This document shows, in pieces, positions 1 to 10,724 of a DNA stretch of 64,000 bases. The stretch comes from Tillus elongatus. Taxonomy: Eukaryota; Arthropoda; Insecta; Coleoptera; Cleridae. The stretch is taken from positions 131,985,547 to 132,049,546 of the forward strand of contig OZ023269.1 in the NCBI GenBank assembly GCA_964006375.1, given 5' to 3'. A program made the translations under genes and the position numbers. Within the stretch, counting starts at the first letter, position 1; each line of letters starts with the position of its first letter. The notes beneath the pieces were generated by a model that ran no database searches, had not been told where the DNA came from, and saw only the letters and a program-made list of their open reading frames with translations.

Positions 1-111
1 CACACTGCACAAACTGCAGAAGAGTTTCAAGTAAATAAAAACTATTAAATCACCATTGTTTGATGCAGTTTGTAGCAACTGAAGCAGATATTTGTACCAT
101 ATAAAAAAGTA

Positions 112-240
112 TGGACGCAGCAAGCGTGTTATGGTAGTTAATTTTTATAAAAATGTTTTTAATAACTACATAATAATATGTCTTTTTTTTAATGAAAGCT
201 GGCATCAACTTTGGTTACCAGTATAACCTATATAGTAGTA
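112..240 (+). repeat. Left part of a TIR MITE, cut by a LINE fragment
   Basis: The stretch opens with the end motif GGACGCAGCAAGCGTGTTAT that recurs throughout the window. It continues with sequence shared with the start of the complete copies at 22184 and 61934, including the ACCAGTATAACCTATATAGT segment. At about 241 it passes abruptly into a Jockey-like LINE fragment, so only the left part of the MITE remains. The first 111 bases of the window show nothing recognisable. Confidence 0.6.
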
Positions 241-244
241 GTAC

Positions 245-1000
245 CCAAGCTGGCATGGAATTATTTATTCCACGTACACAGAAAACCTCTTCAGCCACTC
301 AAAATCCCTGGTTCTCTAAATCTTGTGACAAGGCCAGACTTGAAAAGGTCAAAGCTCACAAAACGCTTCTACACAAGCCCAGTCAAGAAAACCGTCAAGC
401 ATTTAACGACGCAAGAAACCGCTATGCCCGCATTCTTTCTGAGGCAAAAAACTCGTTTAATAACCACATCAAAAACAAAGTCCTCTTAAGCTCCAACGGC
501 GGCAAACCCTTCTGGACTCTTGCTAAATCTATTGGGAATAATTTCTGCAAGAGCACGTTCCCACCTCTTGTCTCAGGGGATGAAATTGTTTCTACCGCCC
601 TGGGCATGGCTGAACTTTTTCCTTCGTTGTTCGCCAGCAATTCTACTCTCAACCCACCTCCAAATGTTCACCCACCAACAGTCTCCAATGTCGCGCATAA
701 AATGACGGATATCATTTTCAAAACTAAAAAGGTACGAAAGATGCTCTCTTCTCTTAATACCAGGAAAGCCTCTCGCCCTGACGAGATCCCAGCAATTGTT
801 CTCAAAAAATGCGCACCAGAACTTGCTCCTGTCCTGACTCGTCTGTTTCAGATATCTTACAATAAAGGCATATTCCCTAGTAACTTGAAAACTGCTCGAG
901 TACAACACATCCCCAAGAAAGGATCCAAAGCGCTTCCTGTACAGCAAATTTCCTCTCCAACCGGAGCATTTCTGTTGTCGTGGATGGCCATTCCTAATCT
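245..1000 (+). pseudogene. Jockey/CR1-like LINE fragment (copy 1), internally deleted
   Basis: The DNA is nearly identical to 24667 onward in the intact LINE at 23733-26699. It covers the region between the endonuclease and reverse transcriptase domains and the start of RT. At about 941 it jumps from the equivalent of 25357 to the equivalent of about 25668, losing roughly 300 bp of RT palm sequence, and it ends about 40 bp later. An open frame of 284 codons (192-1046) crosses it, but that frame begins in MITE sequence and ends in mariner sequence, so it is a chimera and not a gene. No YADD motif is present. Confidence 0.85.
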
Positions 1001-1015
1001 ACAGCTTCCATACAA

Positions 1016-2032
1016 AAGTACAAATTTTGTTCAAAACGAGCTCTGACATTCTGCAGCATTTGTGGAGTTATTAGGCGGCATTCTTCAACAATGCGTCGTC
1101 GTAATTCAGAGACTCCGGTTCTGTTGCGTAAATTCTACTCTTTAAATGGTCTCATAGAAAGAAGTCTAAAGGAGTCAAATCCGGTGATCTAGGGGGGCAC
1201 TCAATAGCACCTTTACGCCCAATCCATTGATCTGGAAACTCTCTGTTCAAAAACTCTCTAACACGTGGTGAAAAATGCGAAGGAGCTCCATCTTGTTGAA
1301 ACACTCGTTGATTTTCTTGATAGCAACAATGTCAATTAGTAGAGGGCAAACGATATCTTCTAGTAACTCCAAATACGTTTGGCCACTCAAATTGCCATCA
1401 AGAAAAATTGGTCCGATTAAACGGTCTCCAAAAATGCCAGTCCAGACATTCAATTTCTGTGGAGTTTGAGTGTGGACGTCGTGAAAATTTCTTGGATTAT
1501 TATCTGCCCAATAACGACAATTATGACGATTGACTGTAGAGTTTAATAAAAACGTACACTCGTCTGAAAAACAGATATTGAACAGAAAGTTCCCGTTATC
1601 AGCTATTAGTGCAGTCATAACTTCACAAAACTCCAGCCGCCGATCAAAATCATCTTCATTCATTTGTTGTACAAGATGAATTTTATACGGGTGAAATTTA
1701 TGATGCTTCAATATTCGCTGAATAGTTCTTCTTCTGATGTTTGAAACAGTGGCCAATTTTCTCGTGCTCAAAGTTGGGCCTGCAGCAATTTGTCCTAAAA
1801 CTTCAAGTGTCAGTAGTGTCATTTCTAACCGGAAATTCACGTTCAGGATCCCGTTTTTTGTTGGCTACTGAACCACTTTGTCCAAACTTTGCAACTAACT
1901 CCAAAATGTATTTTCTGTTAACATGTCTGTTCGGATGTCGTTCATTAAACAATTTGCGGTACGGTTGGCACAGTCATCGTTTTTGAAAAAAAGAGTAACT
2001 ATTTCAAGTTTTTCTTCTACAGAATACACCAT
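1016..2032 (-). pseudogene. Mariner-like DDE transposase, frameshifted
   Basis: On the minus strand a start codon at 2032 opens a transposase-like reading. Helix-turn-helix-like sequence comes first, then a 197-codon open stretch (1247-1840) with the first catalytic acid in FSDECTF and the mariner-typical NVWTGIFGDRLIGPIFLDG. The second acid (QQDGAPSH) and third acid (SPDLTPLDFFLW) lie at about 1140-1290 in a different frame. I count 41 residues between these two acids, which suits the DD41D group better than classical DD34D mariners. At least two frameshifts, near 1290 and near 1935, break the gene. No TIR pair was found around it. It abuts the LINE fragment on one side and a palindromic repeat on the other. 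Confidence 0.8.
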
Positions 2033-2049
2033 TGTGAAATTAATTTTCG

Positions 2050-2455
2050 GTAGTACTATTAAATATCAAACCGACCGATAAACTAAAATAATAAACCGCA
2101 TTTCTCTCATTCCGATAAGAAATGTTCTGATAGTCTTATGGTTTTTGTTTACAAACCAACAAAACATTGACTAGCACATTTCTTATCGGAATGAGTGAAA
2201 TGCGTTTTGTATCTTCAACTGTGAATAATTTTTAAACGAGTTGATAAAGCTTCAAAAAAATTTAGTGTGCTGAATTCAGACAATTTTAAAATATAAGGGT
2301 TGTTATCACCACCCTTAAGGGGTTGATGTTACAAAGTTGAGTTTTATATCAAAACATGTCCCCCTCAATATTAAAAATGACGTGTTTCATCGTTTCTTAA
2401 AAAATAAATTCTCTGGACGCAAATCGGTCTGTTTAGTTTTCAATGCGCCACCCTA
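2050..2455. repeat. Palindrome-bearing dispersed repeat D, copy 1
   Basis: This stretch is repeated at 8650-9075. It begins with TATCAAACCGACCGATAAA. It contains an inverted pair (CATTCCGATAAGAAATGT near 2108 and ACATTTCTTATCGGAATG near 2176) around a short spacer, then the segment AAGGGTTGTTATCACCACCC, and ends at CAATGCGCCACCCTATATA. No ORF is present. It looks like a foldback-type non-autonomous element. Sequence of family A in reverse orientation follows (2456-2595). Confidence 0.7.
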
Positions 2456-2599
2456 TATAGAAATTGAAACTGACCCCGGATATGTGTTCTAGGGGGTCTA
2501 GTTGACGTTTATTTGAAGAATTTTTTTTGAAATTCAAAAGTCATCTCATTAGTGAATTTTTTTAAAGAAAATTCACTAAGAACATGTTCTATTGTTAAC

Positions 2600-3310
2600 T
2601 ACTGTTTTAATAAAATGTTATAGATATTACATTTAATCTTTTATTTTCCCTTTAAAGATATACTCTGATAAAAATATTCAGCCGAACAATCATCAAATAA
2701 ATATTTATTATTTATCAACTCATGATAAACTTATTATAAATAAAAATTGTGAACCAAACTTTTAAGATAGCTGCCTAAAAATTCTGTATTTTCATATTCC
2801 GAACAATTAACCTACGAATGCGAAACTATTCATATAATTAATAATAGTTACTAACTATATGAATGGCTTTACAATAATAATAAGTTGATTTTGTTCAGAC
2901 AATGAAATGGAAACTGACTTTTTATATTAAATTAATTTAAATAATCCCGCGCAAGCTAATCAACAATTAGACAAGGAAAGAAAGTGTCCTTGTCTACGCT
3001 TGTAGCGCCTTTCAATTAAACTTTAAACTGAAAATATCACCCTACCACTTTTTACCATTGGACTCAAGACACTGGCTTCCTTTATCTATGGTATATGTGA
3101 TATGTATAGCATAGCTTATATTTTTGTCTTATATTTTATTCTTATTCTTTATTTTTATGCTGCGTGTATTTAAATACTGTCAAGTTGAGCGTGAGCGTAT
3201 TTGGTGTATCAGAGTGTAACCTAGCCTGACTAACAGTTAAAAACATTTTGTCACGTAAATTACGGGCTTTTAGATAAAAAATTATTATTTAGTGACTAGG
3301 TACTTCTAAT
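2600..3310 (+). promoter_or_regulatory. Upstream region of SmD1 copy 1, duplicated at copy 2
   Basis: From about 2863 the sequence matches the region upstream of the second SmD1 copy (from about 6514). Shared blocks include TTGATTTTGTTCAGA, AAGTGTCCTTGTCTACGC, TTGTAGCGCCTT and TTTATCTATGGTATATGT. Both copies end in a short segment before the ATG that presumably holds the 5' UTR. The duplication unit therefore included the promoter. No clear TATA box can be assigned. Between 2600 and 2860 I see only AT-rich sequence with no recognisable feature. Confidence 0.5.
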
Positions 3311-3786
3311 ATGAAACTTGTAAGGTAAGCCCTGTGGTTCTGTAGTCCTAATTTTCATTTTTATAATGTATCTTTTCTAGTTTTTACGAAGATCATAAAA
3401 ATTTAACCTCAATTATTTACAGGTTTTTAATGAAATTATGCCATCAATCAGTCATGGTGCAATTAAAAAATGGCGTGGAGATGCGCGGGACGCTAATTGG
3501 CGTAGATATGTCAATGAATACACATTTGAAGACCGTCAAAGTAACTTCAAAGGACAAATCAAAAACTTACAACTTGGAGACTATAACAATACGAGGGAAT
3601 AACATAAGATATTATGTTTTACCAGATAATACAGCCTTAGACACTCTTTTGGTGGATGACACACCACAGGCCAAAGATAAAAAGAAAGAGGCTGGAAAAG
3701 GTGGTGGCCGGGGCAAAGGCCGTGGGCCGCATGGGCGCGGAAGAGGTGGTCCTAGAGGTAGAGGAAGAGGCAGAGGAAGACGTTAA
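3311..3786 (+). CDS. SNRPD1: Small nuclear ribonucleoprotein Sm D1, copy 1 (two exons)
   Basis: SmD1 is one of seven Sm proteins that form the heteroheptameric ring on the Sm site of U1, U2, U4 and U5 snRNAs. Exon 1 is only 14 nt (3311-3324, MKLV plus two bases), followed by donor GTAAGC. Exon 2 (3423-3786) starts after an ACAG acceptor and restores Arg5 in phase. The 125-aa product has the Sm1 motif with VDMSMNTHL (residues 32-40), the Sm2 motif [12 protein letters not shown] (61-72), and an Arg-Gly-rich tail from about residue 98. Such tails in SmD1 are targets of symmetric arginine methylation and bind SMN. Length fits the animal family (about 119 aa in human). A second copy lies 3.6 kb downstream. 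A sequence gap 14 bases after the stop hides the 3' UTR. Confidence 0.93.
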
Positions 3787-3800
3787 CTCTATCCATCATT

Positions 3801-4000
3801 NNNNNNNNNNNNNNNNNNNNNNNNNNNNNNNNNNNNNNNNNNNNNNNNNNNNNNNNNNNNNNNNNNNNNNNNNNNNNNNNNNNNNNNNNNNNNNNNNNNN
3901 NNNNNNNNNNNNNNNNNNNNNNNNNNNNNNNNNNNNNNNNNNNNNNNNNNNNNNNNNNNNNNNNNNNNNNNNNNNNNNNNNNNNNNNNNNNNNNNNNNNN
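3801..4000. other. Assembly gap of 200 N
   Basis: Exactly 200 undetermined bases follow the SmD1 copy 1 stop by 14 bases. The round number suggests a placeholder of unknown true length. The copy 1 polyadenylation signal and the downstream edge of the SmD1 duplication unit fall in or near it. Repeat family sequence resumes at once on the far side. Confidence 0.95.
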
Positions 4001-4002
4001 AA

Positions 4003-4440
4003 GTTCGGGACGCAGCAAGTGCGTTATGGTAGTGAATTTTTATTAAATGTTACAAATTAAAATAACTCAATTTTCTATAAACTTAGAATGTTTAATTTTG
4101 GTATTTAGTAAGGTCTTTCCTAAGGCAAGAGACCCACCAAATTTCATTAAAATAACTTTGTAATTTTCGGAGAAAAATTTTTTTTCGCAAGAAAACTCAA
4201 AATTTAAATAACTCAATTTTCTATAAACTTAAACAGTTGAATTTTGATACGTAATAAGGCCTCTCCAAAGGCAACATATCCGTTAAATTTCATTAAAACA
4301 ACTTTGTAATTTTCGGAGAAAAAATTTTTTTCGAAAAAAAACTCAAAATATTCCCGGAAACCCTGTCCCATTTTCCTGGCTAACGAACTCATCCAAGCCA
4401 TTAATAAAAGAAAGGCACATATATCGATACCTCTCTATTA
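4003..4440 (+). repeat. Repeat family B with internal duplication
   Basis: It starts with the end motif GGACGCAGCAAGTGCGTTAT at 4008. It contains two tandem versions of a segment of about 170 bp, each with ATAACTCAATTTTCTATAAA and TTTGTAATTTTCGGAGAAAA. It then runs into the shared block GGCTAACGAACTCATCCAAG. An inverted copy lies at 11950-12415. No coding potential is visible. Confidence 0.7.
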
Positions 4441-5640
4441 GTAAATTTTTTAAAATAAAAATTCACTAATAGACATAGTCCACTTTTTAGTGAATTTTCT
4501 TACAAAAATGTACTAATGAGGAGATCTCGACTTCCGAATGTTGAAAAAATGTATGTATATAGGCATATTTCTGTCTGTGTGTGTGGGTGTGTGCGTGTGT
4601 ATCACGCCGATAACTAAAAAAATAATGCGCCGATTTTGATAAAATTTAGTGCGTAACTTCATTTTGCAAGTGGCTTGGATAAGTTCATTAGCCATTAGTT
4701 TGGAAAAAATCCATATCTCCGGAAATAACAAAGCTATGGCGAGCATGTAAAACCAAACTATACACCAAAATTTATATCTCTGAGTTAAAAGGAAAAAATT
4801 TCGCGGCGCAGCAAGTGCCTTATGGTAGCGAATTTTCATTAAATGCTTCAAATGTGCATAACTCAACTTTGTATAAGCCTAGAAAGTTAAGTTTTGGCAT
4901 GTAGTAAGGAGAACAAGATACCAACCAAATTTAATCAAAATAACGTTCGTTATTTTTTGAGATACAATTTTTTTTAAAGAAAACCTGGTCCGATATGGCT
5001 GGCTAACAAACTCATCCAAGCCATCAATAAAAGAAAGATTTTTGCAGGGTTTTATTCAAATCGGTTAATAACTTTTTGAATTATTGTGTGGATTATATAT
5101 ATATATATATATATATATGAACATGTAAAAATGCAAACGGACCTTGGTTTCGGGTTCTAGGGGCCCAAATCCGCGCTCATTTGAAAACATTTTGGCAAAG
5201 TCTCACCCCCGATACCTCTCTAATGGCGAATTTTTAAAAATAAAAATTCGTTAAAAATTTATAGACATTAATGAAGCAAAATTTTATATGCGTTAAACAA
5301 AATCTATTAAACATTACAGATAACGTTTATTTTTAATTGTGCAAAAAGGTCAAGAAGTACGAGAAAAATTACTTTGAAAATTTCAGAATTTTTCTCCTGT
5401 AAATGTCAAACTGGAGATTTGAACCGTGAAAACGACACGTGGACTCAAATCGCACTGTAGACTGAATTCCCCCCGACTTTTTTTACATTTTTTCGTCCTT
5501 GATGTAATTTTAACGGCATCTGGTCAGATTGCGTAATTCCAATATTTTTTAGCGACTTTTCGCTGAAAAAATTGAAATTGAAATGAAAGATAAGAACTTA
5601 TAAGATTTTTAATGCAAGTTTAATGGCAGCTGTTATTCAA
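4440..5640 (+). repeat. Repeat family A/B composite with short (AT)n
   Basis: The block begins with the hairpin-like AGTAAATTTTTTAAAATAAA and matching ATTCACTA pair, followed by GAGGAGATCTCGACTTCCGA. It includes another end motif (4804-4828), the conserved GCTTGGATAAGTTCATTAGC segment, a (TA)12 run at 5094-5118, and a terminal part shared with 15850-16345 and, in inverse orientation, 31650-31990. It is a mosaic of related non-autonomous repeats rather than one clean insertion. Confidence 0.55.
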
Positions 5641-5799
5641 GAATATAATGGTGCTACAAAAAGGGTTACAGTTTGCATCAGGCAACTTGGGCAGGTATAT
5701 TGCCTTTGCATACCCTCAATTTAATTATTCACTCTTTAAAAGCACGCACAGTGACTGTGCCGCACAGTCACTGTTTTCTACCAATAGATAGAAAACCTT

Positions 5800-6175
5800 G
5801 ATTCTAATCCGGTTTCTGGTATCGCTCAAAGGAACTAATTAAAATTGAACTAAATGCATATGTAGACACTTCTTCTCTGGGTTCACAAATGCTTGTTTTC
5901 GTCTCCATATGCATCCGCTTTCCCTTTAAAGCATTGTCAGACAGGCCTGACGATGACGTAAAAGCCAAAAACCGGTTGCAAAAAGAACTTGAACATTTGT
6001 GAACCCAGAGAAAAAGTTTTCTACTGCCTGACAATATAGCAAAAGCCGCAGAAAAAGTTTTCTCCTGCCTGACGATGTGTAAAAGCTGAAACTGGTTGCA
6101 GAGGAAAAATTGACCATTTGTGAAGCCAGAGAAAAAGTATCTATATCCGTATTTAGTATGGATCAGTTTCAGCAA
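5800..6175 (+). repeat. Tandem hammerhead-relic repeat with inverted flank
   Basis: Three imperfect tandem units are spaced 81 and 41 bp apart. Each contains a CTGAC(G/A)A core at 5947, 6028 or 6069. Unit 3 keeps a complete core: helix I CTGC/GCAG (6065-6068 and 6098-6101), CTGACGA, GAAA (6088-6091), CTGG and TT. Its helix II is not base-paired. Unit 1 has A in place of the G of GAAA, and unit 2 lacks the GAAA segment. The segment GAACCCAGAGAAAAAGT occurs directly and, before 5905, inverted. Related sequence occurs at 56265-56325 in reverse. Confidence 0.5.
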
Positions 6176-6193
6176 GTAAGGACAATAACAATC

Positions 6194-6298
<105 letters not shown>

Positions 6299-6440
6299 TT
6301 AGTAGTCAATGTCATCTTTACAAGTTTTGATTACTCTATTTGGATAAACATATCAAAATTGTGACTTGGACAAGCACAAGTTATAAACTTATTTGTCAAA
6401 TGTTACAATGTATAATCTATCTCAATAAATATTACTATAT

Positions 6441-6443
<3 letters not shown>

Positions 6444-6507
<64 letters not shown>
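6444..6507. repeat. (AT)n microsatellite
   Basis: An AT run of about 64 bp, immediately before the duplicated SmD1 upstream region that starts near 6514. Confidence 0.97.
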
Positions 6508-6514
<7 letters not shown>

Positions 6515-6947
6515 ATGGCTTCATAATATGTTGATTTTGTTCAGAAAATGAAAATGGAAATTGACTTTTTATACTAAATTATTTCGAATAACCCCGCGCA
6601 AGCTAATTAACAATTAAACAAAGAAAGAACGTGTCCTTGTCTACGCTTGTAGCGCCTTCCAACCCAACTTCAAACTAAAAGATCACTCTACCAATTTTCA
6701 CTATGGGAGTTAAGACACTGGATTCCTTTATCTATGGTATATGTCATGTAATTTGTATAGCATAGCTTATCTTTTTGTCTTATTCTTATTCTTTATTTTA
6801 ATGCTGTCAAATACTGTCAAGTTGCGCGTGAGCGCATTTGGTGTATTATAGTCTAACCTATCCAGACTAACGGTTAAAAACATTTGGTCACGTAAATTAC
6901 GGTTTTTTTGATAAAAATTTAATATTTTGTGACTAAACACTTGCAAC

Positions 6948-7419
6948 ATGAAGCTTATAAGGTAAGCCCTGTTGTTCTGTAGTCCTAATTTTCATTTTTA
7001 TAATGTATCATTTCTAGTTTTTACATTAAAAGACGATTATAAAAATATAACCTCAATATATTTCCAGGTTTTTAATGAAACTTTGCAACCAATCGGTTAT
7101 GGTGCAATTAAAAAATGGCGATGAGATACGTGGAACTCTAACTAATGTCGACATCTCTATGAATACGTTTATGAGAGCCGTCAAAGTAGTTTCAAAAGAG
7201 AAATCAAAAATCTACAACCTGGAGACTATAACAATAAGAGGAAAAAACATTAGATATTATGTTTTACCAAATGATCTACCCTTAGACGCTCTTTTGCAAG
7301 ATGACACACCAAAGACCAAAGATAAAAAGAAGGAGGCTGCAAAAAGTGGTGGCCGGGGCAAAGGCCGTGGGCCACGTCGTCGCGGAAGAGGTAGAGCAAG
7401 AGGCAGAGGAAGATGTTAA
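6948..7419 (+). CDS. SNRPD1: Small nuclear ribonucleoprotein Sm D1, copy 2 (two exons)
   Basis: This tandem paralogue of the gene at 3311 has the same structure: exon 1 of 14 nt (6948-6961, MKLI plus two bases), donor GTAAGC, acceptor CCAG, exon 2 from 7068. The product is 121 aa with both Sm motifs and an Arg-Gly tail that ends in Cys and is four residues shorter. I count about two dozen substitutions against copy 1 over the first 90 residues. Several are at or beside RNA-contact positions: Asn31 for Gly, Phe39-Met40 for His-Leu, and Lys64 for the Asn after the conserved Arg-Gly of Sm2. It keeps LPLD near residue 75, an ancestral feature lost in copy 1. The conserved intron shows DNA-level duplication, not retroposition. 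The open frame suggests function, but expression cannot be seen here. Confidence 0.88.
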
Positions 7420-7534
7420 ACTCCATTATCTGCTACAATTTCACTCAGTGATTCTGTTATTACTAATAAGTTAAAACCATAGTTTATATTTAAGTTTTAA
7501 ATAAGTTAAGTATAGTTAAACGTTCAGAATCTTC

Positions 7535-7540
7535 AATAAA
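7535..7540 (+). terminator. Poly(A) signal of SmD1 copy 2
   Basis: AATAAA lies 116 bases after the stop codon, in a position fitting the 3' end of this gene. The following bases, to about 8000, show no recognisable feature. Confidence 0.6.
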
Positions 7541-8009
7541 TTATTTTTAATTGGTATTACTTGTTAGCTTTTTAGAAAGTTTAAATTATTAGTATCTACC
7601 TGCATTTTGTGTTACGATTAACACAAATGATAACAAACATTTGTTAAGACAGAGAAAGAATGGGTCAAACTTCAGTTTTAGTTAGCTTGAACGAAAATAA
7701 GGTGATTCAAGTCAACTTACTACCTTTGTGCAATTTTGCTTCCTTAGGAAGTTATAGGTCTGAGAAGAAAAACAGTTTATTTCATTTTTCAGAATAATTC
7801 ATCTATTTATTGGGTCATGTTTTGGTGAAAAAAGTTTCTTTTGGCGGTAAACACGAATATATGGTCTATATTATTTTCTTCAATGTTTTTAAGAATAGTG
7901 AGTTTTGGAAGAGCAAAACAGTGTGTAGCAAAATCTATTAATAACAGACAAACATCAATTTTTCTTGGCGCATGTATAATTTTCCTAGATCATTCCTATG
8001 AGCATTCAG

Positions 8010-8237
8010 TACCATAACGCACTTGCTGCGTCTAGACTTTTTAAAAACTTCAGTAAATCTCAATTATGACAGAGTAAGCATTTGATAATTTAGGCCTAGA
8101 AAACTTTGAAATACCGCAGAATTAAAGCCGAAAATAGTTTGTTCTTTTACTGAATTTTCGTAGAAAAATTCACCATTGGAAAAATCCCGACTTCTGAATT
8201 TTGAGAACCCCTAGAACCAATATCAGGGGTCAGTTTT

Positions 8238-8327
<90 letters not shown>

Positions 8328-8340
8328 TGATTAATCATAC
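8010..8340 (-). repeat. Repeat end motif and family A part with (AT)n
   Basis: The inverted end motif CCATAACGCACTTGCTGCGT lies at 8011-8030. A family A left segment follows (AATTTTCGTAGAAAAATTCA, ATCAGGGGTCAGTTTTAAAT) and leads into an 84-bp (TA)n run at 8242-8325. Confidence 0.6.
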
Positions 8341-8649
8341 AATGTAGCTAAGACAAAGAAGCTTTCGGCTTGTACTTGCCGGCCACAGTTTGGCAAAGTA
8401 TTATAAAGAAGAAACTTGGAATACAATTATTGACACTGACAACTGCAATTTTGACATTTCCACCAACCATGTTCTCAAATTCTTCTCTTTCTGCTTCTGC
8501 TATACTCAGTAAATAGTGAAGCTAATTATCTCCCCCTGTGGGTTAAAGCCAACATGTTTTGTTCTGTGTGGAAACATATTGACTAAATTTGACAATTTTT
8601 TGGAGAGACGAAAATTTATAGAACTTGTTTACACCGTCACTAACTACTA

Positions 8650-9072
8650 TCAAGTATCAAACCGACCGATAAATTGAAATAATAAACCGCATTTCTCTCA
8701 TTCCGATAAGAAATGTTCTGATAGTCAATTTTTTGTTTACAAACCAACAAAACATTGACTATCAGCACATTTCTTATCGGAATGAGTGAAATACGTTCTT
8801 GCAACTCCAACTGTGAATAATTTTTAAACGAGTTGATAAAACTTCCAAAAAAATTAGTGTGCTGAATGCAGAAAATAAAGAGCTTTCAAGTGATGTAACA
8901 CTCGACCCATGTTCCCTATTTAAAATATAAGGGTTGTTATCACCACCCTTAAGGGGTTGATGTGACAAAGTTGAGTTTTATGTCAAAACAATATTAAAAT
9001 TGACGTGTTTCAGTGTTTCTTAAAAAAATAATTCTCTGGACGCAAATCGGTCTGTTTCGTTTTCAATGCGCC

Positions 9073-9075
<3 letters not shown>
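8650..9075. repeat. Palindrome-bearing dispersed repeat D, copy 2
   Basis: The same element as at 2050-2455, with the inverted pair around CATTCCGATAAGAAATGT and the AAGGGTTGTTATCACCACCC block. It also holds about 40 extra bases near 8880 that copy 1 lacks. It ends at CAATGCGCCACCCTATATA, which here expands into the long (TA)n at 9077-9152. Confidence 0.7.

Positions 9076-9076
<1 letters not shown>

Positions 9077-9152
<76 letters not shown>
9077..9152. repeat. (TA)n microsatellite
   Basis: A 76-bp TA run at the exact point where repeat D copy 1 has only TATATA, so the array expanded at a pre-existing short run. Confidence 0.95.
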
Positions 9153-9155
<3 letters not shown>

Positions 9156-9599
9156 CTTTGTGTTGTTTGATAAATTCTGCCATATTATTATTTGTTCACA
9201 TCCTAAATTGATCAACCGTCACTGAAAGTTATAACTATTTTTGTATTTCGTCACTTACTTAAGTTTTTCTTAATTTTTGCATGGTTATTAGATAAATAAT
9301 GGATTGCTTTAAAAATGAATCAATTCATACGGTTTACTGTTAGGAGAGACTATACAAACCTTGTAAATACAAATTAATAAAAATCTTGCAGTAATAGTTA
9401 CAAAAAAGTTACAACATTCAAGTAATTGACCTAATCTCTGAATAAAAAAGTAATCTTTAATAGTCATTCGAGGTTAATCGGGCATTATATTAATTCCAGA
9501 CGTAACTTACACGTTGTGATTAGCTTGCAAAGTGTGGAATTTGGACGTTTGAACAAATAATTTTTAAACCGTCTGTCAAAAGTCTCAATAAGGTGATTT

Positions 9600-9790
9600 G
9601 TGATTTGCTTATTCTGCCGGAAGGCTGAAGCAAACTAAAGATGAATATAACCAAAGTAATGAAGATATGTAAGGATAGGACTGCGAAAATGGATGTAAAG
9701 CTAAACGGCCATAAAGTCGAACTTTTCAAGTACCTTAGTAGGATTATGACGAGTGTTGGTAAATGTAAAGCCTTTCAAAAACCTGGCTAA
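9600..9790 (+). pseudogene. Degenerate LINE reverse transcriptase scrap
   Basis: A short stretch reads as RT C-terminal (thumb) sequence: KVMKI, then RTAKMDVKLNGHKVELFKYL, then IMT. This is the pattern of many LINE RT domains just after the active-site region. No open frame extends on either side. From 9800 to 10420 I see no feature. Confidence 0.5.
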
Positions 9791-10422
9791 ACGATATGGT
9801 GGAAATTACAACACGAGTGAATTAAAAGGAACATGCTGTAGACAGAGATAGGTACATGTATGCGACAAAACAATATCGGCTCAGTTGAATTAACTATTAC
9901 CACTTTTCTATAAACAAAGATTTCGACTCAAACTAAAATAAAAGATTTGTATTGAATTTTCAACTTAAGCTTGAACTTAATAACAATAATACTAATAAAT
10001 GTAACACCTCCTACATTTCAATATATAAATGACATGACATTGTAAATCAAATAAAAAGGCTTGAACAGAGGTGAGGAAGGCAATAAATCAGAAACTAACA
10101 TATTTAAACCAGTGTCGGCAATCAAATAGTAAAGCAAGTTAAGGTGGGGCATTGTTGTATTGTGTCTAAGAAAATAATAAAAGAGTCCAGGACTATAAGC
10201 GAAGAAGAAACATGTGAGTAGGCTGTGGAATTTATACGATGTTGCCAAGCCCTTGGTGGAGTCACCACGAATACCTAAATATATTATTTTACACGAAAGT
10301 AGGAAAATAAATGAGTCATTGCATATTTTTACATATGCTTTTTACTCAATCGTTTAGATAAAGCCTAGAAGCTTTCCAGAACTGAAAGTTTTTAAGAAAT
10401 GAATTTAAGTAAAGCTTCAATA

Positions 10423-10433
10423 CTCTCTCTCTG

Positions 10434-10466
<33 letters not shown>
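10423..10466. repeat. (CT)n microsatellite
   Basis: An imperfect CT run of about 44 bp with single interruptions (GT, AT). Confidence 0.95.
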
Positions 10467-10724
10467 AATATGAATCTGATTAAAACTGAATACCATAATC
10501 TTTGAATAAATTTTTTCAGCACTGTACTGTACTATACAATATATATTTCACAGAATTTGTAAGTTCTTTGCTTATATTTTATCGAAAATAACGAAATAAT
10601 TGCGTCCTAAAATTTAGATTAGAAGAACTTATTTACAACGTACGTAGGTCCTACCCTGCGGTTAATTTTTATTTCAACTTTTTTAAACACTTTATCTGTG
10701 TATACTTTTCATATGATTTATTAG

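Noticed and set aside
192..1046. 284-codon open frame at the window start as a gene
   Set aside because: Its first codons lie in a MITE, the middle in a deleted LINE copy and its end in mariner sequence. It is a chance read-through of three repeats.
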